DNA from: Caldifarciminota bacterium
Lineage (GTDB): Bacteria > Hydrothermota > Hydrothermia > B15-G9 > DRBW01
DNA length: 5,211 bases
Reading direction: 5' to 3'
NCBI GenBank assembly: GCA_011042705.1
Contig: DRBW01000038.1
Location: 1 to 5,211 of the forward strand
Made by a program: the position numbers and the translations under genes
Notes under the pieces: generated by a model
Told to the model about the DNA's origin: nothing
Databases searched by the model: none
Seen by the model: only the letters and a program-made list of their open reading frames with translations
Shown: positions 1-5,211 of the stretch, piece by piece
Position numbering within the stretch: the stretch's first letter is position 1
Layout of the letters: each line of letters opens with the position of its first letter

Positions 1-2
1 CC

Positions 3-2423
3 TGGGACGGCACATCCATGGCAACGCCCCATGTGGCCGCTACTGTAGCCCTGATGTTCGAGAAAAATCCCTATCTTGACTACGAGACGATTTATAACAC
101 CCTCCTCGATTACGCCGATCATCCCTCACAGGGAGGGTCCTACCCCAATAACGATTACGGTTGGGGCAGGCTCAACGCCTATAGAGCTCTGATATACACG
201 CCGAGCGCCAATATAGACCACGATGTGGCGGCTGTCATGATCCTCGCTCCAAGAGGCACAGTGGCCGCCGGGCAGGCTCTGACCCCCATGGCCCGGTTCA
301 GAAACTTCGGGCAAAATACAGAGACCTTCGACGTAACTTTTGAGATACGGGATGAAGATCTGAACCTCGTTTACCAGAGCACCCGCACCGTTACCGACCT
401 CGAGCCTCTGACCATGGCCGAGGTCGATTTCGATCCCTTCACTCCCGACGCCGGGATCTACCACACCATGATTTACACGTCCCTCGCCGGCGACGAAAAT
501 TCGATGAACGACACCCTCAGATCGGGCTTCATGGCAAGGCTCATAGGAACCGACTACCTCGTCTGGGATTTCGATCCCAATCACTCGAGCGGTCCTGTAG
601 TGGACTCTCTGCTGATGTCCCTCGGATACGCTGGTAATTACAAGACCGATGCGAGCTATGCTGACTCGATATACCAGTATTCGACCGTCTGGGTGTTCGT
701 CGGAATTTTTTCGTCAAACTACATGATCCAGGAAGGATCGCCCGAGGCACAGGCCATCGAGGATTATCTCAACATGGGCGGAAGAGTGTATCTCGAGGGC
801 GGAGATGTGTGGTATTACGACCCGCAGGGAGGCGGTCACGACTTCTGTCCCACTTTCGGCATAAATCCGGTCGAAGACGGCTCGGGCGATCTGTCGACCG
901 TACTCGGAGTGAACGGGACTTTCACGACGGGGATGTCATTCTCCTACTCAGGGGAAAATTCCTGGATAGACCATATCGATCCCGTCGGAACTGCACTCAC
1001 GATTTTCACCAATTCAAGCCCTCCGTACAACTGCGGTGTTGCCTACGACGCCGGACCTTATAAAACAGTGGGCTTTTCCTTCGAGCTCGGAGGTCTCGAT
1101 GACGGCGCAAGCCCCAGCACCAGGCTTGAGCTCGTCGAAGCCATAATGAACTTCTTCTCCGGCGGAAGCGGAACCCCCGATATAAGCGTCACTCCTCTCT
1201 CCTTTAACGTGAACCTCGATGCAGGAGGCACCCTTGATACACTCCTCCTCATCGCCAACAACGGCGATGGCAACCTCTTCTTCTCCATAAACGACGTTCA
1301 GGATTTCCTCAGGGCTACAGTTAAACCGGTGCCGAAGCCCGTGTATTCCCACATCGAACTCGCCAAGGGCGAAAGGGATCCCAGGTCCGGAATTGCCCCC
1401 TTAAAGGGACAGGGCGGACCTGATGCCTTCGGACACGTGTGGATTGATTCCGATGAACCGGGAGGCCCGACTTACGAATGGGTTGATATCACATCGTCGG
1501 GCACGCCTCTCAACTTCGGAGACGACGATTCCCTTACTGTGTCGTTACCGTTTTCTTTCAGTTTCTATGGGAATGCGAAAAACAGCGTGAAGATAGCTTC
1601 TAACGGTTACCTCACCTTTGGGGCAGATGGCAGCGATTATTCAAACGATCCCATTCCCGATCCCGATGATCCCAACGACCTCATAGCCGTTTTCTGGGAC
1701 GACCTCAATCCTTCAGCGAGCGGCGAAGTTTATTACTATAATGACGAGGCCAACGGCAGGTTTATTGTGGAATGGTATCAGGTGCCTCACTTTTACAACG
1801 AGGGCTCCTATACCTTTGAGGTGATTCTCTATCCCGACGGCGAGATGACATTTCAGTATCAGACGATGGACGGCGATCTGGAAAGCGCCACCATCGGGAT
1901 CGAGAACGCTGACGCTTCCGACGGGCTGCAGGTCGTATATAACGCAGCTTACATACACGACGAGCTGGCCATCCATATCTCCGCACCTCCTGACTGGCTC
2001 TCCGAAAATCCTACCTCAGGCATGCTGGAGCCCGGAAATACGGAGGAGATCGCCGTTAGCTTTAACGCAACGGAGCTGGAGCCTGGAACTCACACCGGGA
2101 CTATACTTATCACCAGCAACGACCCTGACCAGCACATAATCGAGATACCTGTGACGCTCACGGTGGGCGGCATAAGCTATCTTCCCGGCGATGCCAACAA
2201 CGACGGAGAGGTCAACTCGACGGACCTCGTCTATCTCTCAGTTTACCTGTTTGCCGGCGGTCCTCAGCCGGTGCCCTACTACGCCGGCGACTGCAACGGA
2301 GACTGCGACGTTACGATGGCCGACCTCCAGTATCTCGCCAACTATCTCTTTGCGGGCGGACCTGAACCCATAGGCTGTCCCGAGGGCAGGAAGATACCCG
2401 CTAAGGTCGGAACCTCAAGATAA
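3..2423 (+). CDS. Secreted multidomain subtilisin-like (S8) serine protease with C-terminal dockerin, 5'-partial
   Basis: The frame is open to the window's left edge. The first codons read WDGTSMATPHVAA, the subtilase catalytic-serine motif, with the Ser codon at 15-17. The ATG at 18 is therefore internal, and the catalytic Asp and His lie outside the window. Counting that Met as residue 1, the domains are: end of the S8 fold (1-60, closing YGWGRLNAYRALIY); CARDB-like beta domain (about 68-172); Rossmann/amidotransferase-like domain (about 177-380, with GGRVYLEGGDVWYYD); first part of an Ig-like domain (387-425); basic linker (430-470); nidogen-like beta domain (about 476-655, with SNGYLTFG and IAVFWDDLNP); second Ig-like part (657-716, with PDWLSENPTSG and ITSNDPD); dockerin (724-784); short tail. 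The protein is presumably exported and cleaves proteins outside the cell; the substrate is unknown. The Ig-like modules and dockerin suggest surface attachment. There is no Por-type sorting tail or LPXTG motif. It is followed by a hairpin and a separate gene, so it may end its transcript. The family call is firm; the domain names between protease and dockerin are by resemblance. Confidence 0.93.
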   Translation, partial: WDGTSMATPHVAATVALMFEKNPYLDYETIYNTLLDYADHPSQGGSYPNNDYGWGRLNAYRALIYTPSANIDHDVAAVMILAPRGTVAAGQALTPMARFRNFGQNTETFDVTFEIRDEDLNLVYQSTRTVTDLEPLTMAEVDFDPFTPDAGIYHTMIYTSLAGDENSMNDTLRSGFMARLIGTDYLVWDFDPNHSSGPVVDSLLMSLGYAGNYKTDASYADSIYQYSTVWVFVGIFSSNYMIQEGSPEAQAIEDYLNMGGRVYLEGGDVWYYDPQGGGHDFCPTFGINPVEDGSGDLSTVLGVNGTFTTGMSFSYSGENSWIDHIDPVGTALTIFTNSSPPYNCGVAYDAGPYKTVGFSFELGGLDDGASPSTRLELVEAIMNFFSGGSGTPDISVTPLSFNVNLDAGGTLDTLLLIANNGDGNLFFSINDVQDFLRATVKPVPKPVYSHIELAKGERDPRSGIAPLKGQGGPDAFGHVWIDSDEPGGPTYEWVDITSSGTPLNFGDDDSLTVSLPFSFSFYGNAKNSVKIASNGYLTFGADGSDYSNDPIPDPDDPNDLIAVFWDDLNPSASGEVYYYNDEANGRFIVEWYQVPHFYNEGSYTFEVILYPDGEMTFQYQTMDGDLESATIGIENADASDGLQVVYNAAYIHDELAIHISAPPDWLSENPTSGMLEPGNTEEIAVSFNATELEPGTHTGTILITSNDPDQHIIEIPVTLTVGGISYLPGDANNDGEVNSTDLVYLSVYLFAGGPQPVPYYAGDCNGDCDVTMADLQYLANYLFAGGPEPIGCPEGRKIPAKVGTSR
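2187..2369 (+). repeat. Dockerin type I-like duplicated calcium-binding repeat within the protease
   Basis: Two copies of a roughly 28-residue unit lie in tandem at 2187-2270 and 2286-2369, a 33-residue period. The first begins GDANNDGEVNSTDLVYL and ends LFAGGPQP. The second begins GDCNGDCDVTMADLQYL and ends LFAGGPEP. Both keep the EF-hand-like calcium-loop positions 1, 3, 5, 9 and 12 (D/N/D/N/D and D/N/D/T/D), followed by the helix expected of a dockerin. Dockerins bind cohesins in cellulosomes, but they also occur on extracellular enzymes of many bacteria without cellulosomes. No cohesin is visible in this window, so the partner is unknown. The second loop carries two cysteines (CNGDC), which is unusual for this motif. 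Confidence 0.85.
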
Positions 2424-2434
2424 CAGGTCAAAAA

Positions 2435-2496
2435 CTCTGTTTTTCGTGGGGCGGGGCGATTTTCGGGAAAATCGCCCCGCCCCAAAAATTTCAGAG
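2435..2496. repeat. 62-bp imperfect palindrome centred on the GC-rich hairpin
   Basis: The perfect stem is nested in a longer dyad about the same axis. Outer arms CTCTG (2435-2439) and CAGAG (2492-2496) are complementary and equidistant from the centre. The 8-bp segments between (TTTTTCGT and AAAAATTT) pair only partly. In total 24 of 29 symmetric positions are complementary. Runs of A flank both ends (2430-2434 and 2497-2502). The shape resembles a small palindromic repeat or MITE-like element, but only one copy is present here, so mobility or repetition in the genome cannot be judged. Confidence 0.6.
2447..2484 (+). terminator. Strong GC-rich hairpin after the protease gene; terminator-like but lacking a U-tract
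   Basis: The arm GGGGCGGGGCGATTTT (2448-2463) is perfectly complementary to AAAATCGCCCCGCCCC (2468-2483) around a CGGG loop, and T2447/A2484 adds a 17th pair. It starts 23 bp after the protease stop codon, the position expected for a terminator of that gene. However, the base after the stem is an A-run followed by only three Ts, and on the other strand the stem is also not followed by Ts. It is therefore not a canonical rho-independent terminator on either strand. It could act as a U-tract-less terminator, as a 3' mRNA-stabilising structure, or as an extragenic palindromic element. Confidence 0.55.
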
Positions 2497-2594
2497 AAAA
2501 AATGAAATTCAAACTTTGCACTTCAGGAAGGCACATCACAAATCCCTTCCGGCCTGATAAGTTATTGAGCACCAATATATTATTTCGTAAACAC

Positions 2595-2623
2595 TTGCAA
2601 TTGTCTTGATTTGCACATATCCT
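2595..2623 (+). promoter_or_regulatory. Weak candidate promoter for the OmpA-family gene
   Basis: TTGCAA (2595-2600) and TATCCT (2618-2623) are separated by 17 bp. Each matches the sigma-70 -35 and -10 consensus at 4 of 6 positions, and they lie in an AT-rich stretch 25 bp before the start codon. The 5' untranslated region would be short, about 15-20 nt, but would still contain the ribosome-binding site. AT-rich DNA yields such matches by chance, and this organism's promoter consensus is unknown. That a promoter lies somewhere in 2497-2637 is more certain than this exact placement. Confidence 0.28.
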
Positions 2624-2637
2624 AAAAATCCACCCAT

Positions 2638-2645
2638 AGGAGGAG
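2638..2645 (+). promoter_or_regulatory. Shine-Dalgarno site of the OmpA-family gene
   Basis: AGGAGGAG ends 3 nt before the ATG at 2649 (the AGGAGG core ends 5 nt before it) and is a near-perfect anti-16S match. An in-frame TAG at 2637-2639 overlaps the site, so no earlier start is possible. This fixes the start codon. Confidence 0.88.
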
Positions 2646-2648
2646 CGG

Positions 2649-4367
2649 ATGAGACTTTTTCTTGCTTTGCTGTTTTCCCTGGGAATCGTCAGGGCACTTC
2701 CCTTTCATCCCGCAGCCGGGATGCGGAATACCGTTGACGCCCTTCCCGGCGAGAAGGGAAAACTCTCACTTTACCTCCTTTACTCAGCCCTGACCATAGG
2801 GGAAAACCCGGATGGAGAGAGCAATTATCTCTCCCTCGACCTCATAAACGGCCTTTCTTACGATTTTTCCGACAACCTGTCCCTGTGTCTGGGCATTCCA
2901 CTGAAATACGACAGGGCCGACGGCGTGAGGGAAAAGGCTCCCGGCAACTTAGAGCTGGGGTTAAAATACACGAGATCGATAGGACGAGCGGGTTACTTTG
3001 GAATTTACCCATCCCTATATCTCTCGCACAGGCGTATTCAGGACTCCATCCGCGTGCTCTCCACGGGAACCCAGGACCTGGGGCTCGAGTTCCTCTGGTC
3101 GATGAAGGGCAAAAAGGGACCGGACATAAGCGCCAATCTCGGATTTTACAACATCTTCTTCAAAAGGGGCAAAACTGCTGCCACAGACCTCGCCCATCTC
3201 TCAGCCGGGATTCGCTATCCTATGGGAAACCTCTCTCCGTTTCTCGAGGTCTCTTACGACTGGTTTATTTTCGAGGACATCCATTACAAGGTAGACAAAA
3301 AACTTTACGGAGGCTCCCCACTTCGCCTGAACCTGGGGGCTGACCTGAGCATCGGTGGATTTAACATACTCGGCGGGGTTGGAATCTACATGACAAAAAG
3401 GACAGTGAACGGTTCTCCACCCGAGAGCCTTTACATCTTTCCTTCGGGAAACATGAAATTCGAGGTCTTCCTTGGATTCAGGAAGGACCTCAATTTTGCC
3501 GCCCGTACCAGGACCAGAAAGCCCATCAGAAAGGGTGCGGTTGAGGGATATATAGTAGACAGCTCCACCGGAAGCCTGATCCCGGGCGTGGTCAGCATCG
3601 GCAGGAGGATAATCTCCGCCCCAGAGGGCTACTTCAGGGCAAAGGACCTTCCCGCAGGCTCTCTCGAAATAAGGGTCTCGGCGGAGGGCTATCGGGACTC
3701 GACCTTCACCGTGAAAGTTGTGGCGGGGAGTACTGTAACCCACGATTTTAAAATGGTTCCAGAAGAAAAAGAGGGCTACGTAAGGGGCAAAGTAACTTCA
3801 TCGAAAACGGGCAAGCCCCTCGCCGCCAGAGTGATGCTGGTCGATCTGCCGGGCTTCATCACTGCCACAAACCTGGAGGGGGACTATTTCCTGAGGGTGC
3901 CCGCAGGACAGCACCGAATAAGGGCAGAATCTGAGGGATACCTGCCCGTTGAGAGGGATATAACCGTGGGGGCAGACAGCACTCTGAAACTCGATTTCGC
4001 CCTCCTGAAGCCCTCTGAGCTCACCCTTCCCGTTATCTATTTCGACGAGAAGAGCTACGATATAAGTCCGGAATACAGTCGTCACCTCCGACAGATAGCC
4101 GAGCTGCTGAAGAAGTATCCCCAGCTCAAACTGGAAATCTGTGGACACGCCAGTTCCAGGGAAGGAAGGGGAGAATATCTTGACCTCCTCTCCAAGATGC
4201 GGGCCGAGGCTGTGAGGGACTATCTGATTGAAAAACTCGGGGTTGATCCATCCCGGCTTTCGGTCAGGGCTTACGGCATGTTAAGGCCCGTAGCTCCTAA
4301 CTCTACTCCCGAGGGAAGAAAACTCAACAGAAGGGTGGAATTCAGGGTATTAACGGGCGAAATCTGA
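2649..4367 (+). CDS. Outer-membrane beta-barrel protein with two carboxypeptidase-regulatory-like domains and C-terminal OmpA domain
   Basis: This is a complete 572-residue protein. Residues 1-16 form a signal peptide, with cleavage likely after VRA. Residues about 30-283 alternate polar and aromatic/hydrophobic residues, with repeated short strands and turns (for example YLSLDLINGLSYDFSDNLSL), as expected for an outer-membrane barrel. Two carboxypeptidase-regulatory-like beta-sandwich domains follow, at about 296-369 (VEGYIVDSSTGSLIPGVVSI) and 375-452 (VRGKVTSSKTGKPLAARVML). Residues 459-568 are an OmpA/MotB-type peptidoglycan-binding domain, with VIYFDEKSYDISPE, the conserved Arg at 518 (SKMRAEAV), and GRKLNRRVEF. 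The usual GHTD is GHAS (499-502), so the aspartate that normally contacts diaminopimelate is absent. The likely role is anchoring the outer membrane to the cell wall; pore activity is possible but not shown. The gene is probably transcribed alone, behind the upstream hairpin. Its 3' end overlaps the convergent transglycosylase gene by 18 bp. The OmpA call is firm; the barrel assignment is by pattern. Confidence 0.92.
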   Translation: MRLFLALLFSLGIVRALPFHPAAGMRNTVDALPGEKGKLSLYLLYSALTIGENPDGESNYLSLDLINGLSYDFSDNLSLCLGIPLKYDRADGVREKAPGNLELGLKYTRSIGRAGYFGIYPSLYLSHRRIQDSIRVLSTGTQDLGLEFLWSMKGKKGPDISANLGFYNIFFKRGKTAATDLAHLSAGIRYPMGNLSPFLEVSYDWFIFEDIHYKVDKKLYGGSPLRLNLGADLSIGGFNILGGVGIYMTKRTVNGSPPESLYIFPSGNMKFEVFLGFRKDLNFAARTRTRKPIRKGAVEGYIVDSSTGSLIPGVVSIGRRIISAPEGYFRAKDLPAGSLEIRVSAEGYRDSTFTVKVVAGSTVTHDFKMVPEEKEGYVRGKVTSSKTGKPLAARVMLVDLPGFITATNLEGDYFLRVPAGQHRIRAESEGYLPVERDITVGADSTLKLDFALLKPSELTLPVIYFDEKSYDISPEYSRHLRQIAELLKKYPQLKLEICGHASSREGRGEYLDLLSKMRAEAVRDYLIEKLGVDPSRLSVRAYGMLRPVAPNSTPEGRKLNRRVEFRVLTGEI

Positions 4368-5211
4368 ACCGAAAAGCCCCCGATAGAGATAATAACTGCT
4401 CAATACCCTCTTCACGTATTTTCTCGTCTCACGAAAGGGTATGAACTCCGCAAAAAGATCGGGATTTTCGATCTTCAGATCTTCAATCCATTTTCTCACC
4501 CTGTGGGGACCTGCATTGTATGCTGCCAGTGCGAGAACGGGATCTCTGAATTCTCGAAGTAGATCCGAGAGGTACTTCGCCCCGATCTCCATGTTGAGCT
4601 CAGGGTCCATTAATTCCATCCCATCAACATCTCTACCGAGCACCTTCCTGGCGGTAAAGGGCATGAGCTGCGTCAGGCCTATGGCGCCCTTCGGTGAGAC
4701 CGCCCGGGGGTTAAAGCGGCTTTCCTCCCTTATGAGGGAAAGCAGAAGCTCCGCTTCTATTCCCCTTTCCGATTCGATCCTGGAAAGGACCCCACTGTAA
4801 ATCCGGGGGAAAAGCCTGTCAACCAGCTCCCAGGGGATTTCATCTCCTTCCTTGAGGAGCTCGAGGAGCAATTTAACGCCATAATAGACTTCAAGATAAT
4901 CGAGGGCAACTCTGTCGGAATATTCCATGGCGCAGAGATAGGCTTCAGGCCTTCCTGCCACAGCTCTTTTTGCCTCCTCGATCTCTCCGAGAAAGGCGAA
5001 ATACCTGAAGTCCCCCAGCTCGTCCTGAGAGTCTTTCCCTATCAACTCCCTCAGGCTTCTTTCGGAAAATCGAGGAGTACCCCCCGACTTCCAGCAATAG
5101 TAGGAAAAGGGATGCATTTCCGCTATCTGTTGAAGGAGAAAATCGGAAGAAGTTATGAAATAAAGCCAGAATCTCGCTCCCGCACCCACAAGGCCTGTAT
5201 CGGCCGATGCC
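4350..5211 (-). CDS. Soluble lytic murein transglycosylase (Slt family, SLT domain), 5'-partial
   Basis: The enzyme cleaves the MurNAc-GlcNAc bond of peptidoglycan, leaving 1,6-anhydroMurNAc ends, normally in the periplasm. Counting from the GTG at 5189, the SLT domain spans about 138-250 (4440-4778). It has LLSLIREESRFNP with the catalytic Glu at residue 156 (codon 4722-4724), then GAIGLTQLMPFTA, ALAAYNAGPHRVRKW and a final RETRKYVKRVLSSYYLY. Residues 1-137 are predicted helical and begin RFWLYFITSSDFLLQQI...HPFSYYCW, like the helical repeat solenoid before the SLT domain in Slt70-type enzymes. The frame stays open to the right edge (ASADTGL precedes the GTG), no ribosome-binding site is visible, and no signal peptide is present. 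The GTG is thus probably internal, with much of the N-terminus beyond the window. All catalytic motifs are intact. It is convergent with, and overlaps, the OmpA-family gene, so the two do not share a promoter. Confidence 0.92.
   Translation of the reverse strand, partial: ASADTGLVGAGARFWLYFITSSDFLLQQIAEMHPFSYYCWKSGGTPRFSERSLRELIGKDSQDELGDFRYFAFLGEIEEAKRAVAGRPEAYLCAMEYSDRVALDYLEVYYGVKLLLELLKEGDEIPWELVDRLFPRIYSGVLSRIESERGIEAELLLSLIREESRFNPRAVSPKGAIGLTQLMPFTARKVLGRDVDGMELMDPELNMEIGAKYLSDLLREFRDPVLALAAYNAGPHRVRKWIEDLKIENPDLFAEFIPFRETRKYVKRVLSSYYLYRGLFGSDFAR

Noticed and set aside
18..2423. ATG at 18 as the true start of the protease gene
   Set aside because: The codons before it (WDGTS) complete the subtilase serine motif, and the frame is open to the edge, so this Met is internal.
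2338..2423. Type IX (Por) secretion tail at the protease C-terminus
   Set aside because: The tail after the dockerin is about 17 residues, basic, and lacks the Ig-like fold and motifs of Por tails.
2448..2467. G-quadruplex in the G-rich arm of the palindrome
   Set aside because: Only three G-runs occur on the plus strand and two on the minus strand within reach; the perfect hairpin is the better explanation.
2526..2550. Second small hairpin, GGAAGG/CCTTCC with a 13-nt loop
   Set aside because: Only six pairs and a long loop, with no T-run after it; not distinguishable from chance.
2502..2609. Small open frame of 35 codons in the intergenic gap (starts MKFKLCTSG)
   Set aside because: No convincing ribosome-binding site, no recognisable motif, and it runs through the probable promoter region; chance explains it.
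3201..3743. 180-codon antisense open frame within the OmpA-family gene, and similar long frames opposite the protease gene
   Set aside because: They lie wholly inside well-supported genes, show no recognisable domains, and are the usual shadows of codon bias on the opposite strand.
4355..4380. Bidirectional terminator between the convergent genes (GGGC...GCCC)
   Set aside because: Only a four-base complement across an 17-base loop, without a T-run; too weak.
4350..5189. GTG at 5189 as the start of the transglycosylase
   Set aside because: The frame continues to the window edge, no ribosome-binding site or signal peptide is present, and the text around it resembles the middle of an Slt helical solenoid.

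Overview
The window carries three protein-coding genes, all with cell-surface or envelope roles. Two are cut by the window edges. The sequence suggests a Gram-negative-type bacterium with an outer membrane. A subtilase ending in a dockerin of the GDxNxDG...LFAGGPxP style, preceded by Ig-like and nidogen-like modules, is typical of candidate phyla in the FCB/WOR-3/Zixibacteria neighbourhood. This assignment rests on protein style only and is an inference.

Layout. (1) Positions 3-2423, plus strand: the C-terminal part of a large secreted multidomain subtilisin-like serine protease. The window opens inside the catalytic-serine motif (GTSMATPHVA). After it come a CARDB-like beta domain, a Rossmann/amidotransferase-like domain, a split Ig-like unit enclosing a nidogen-like domain, and a two-repeat dockerin. 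(2) Positions 2424-2648: a 225-bp intergenic gap. It holds a striking perfect 17-bp stem with a 4-nt loop, nested in a 62-bp imperfect palindrome, then an AT-rich stretch with a weak promoter candidate and a strong Shine-Dalgarno sequence. (3) Positions 2649-4367, plus strand: a complete 572-residue outer-membrane protein with a signal peptide, a predicted beta-barrel, two carboxypeptidase-regulatory-like domains and a C-terminal OmpA peptidoglycan-binding domain. (4) Positions 4350-5211, minus strand: the C-terminal part of a soluble lytic murein transglycosylase (Slt family), convergent with the OmpA gene and overlapping it by 18 bp at the stop codons.

Working together: the OmpA-like protein probably ties the outer membrane to peptidoglycan, and the transglycosylase cuts peptidoglycan. 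The protease is exported and may be anchored or assembled through its dockerin. They share an envelope theme but not an operon. The OmpA gene looks monocistronic, bounded upstream by the hairpin and downstream by the convergent gene. I see no convincing undescribed system here. The points most worth following up are the unusual palindrome, the nested domain architecture of the protease, and the barrel-CarboxypepD-OmpA fusion. No RNA genes, CRISPR arrays or insertion sequences were seen.
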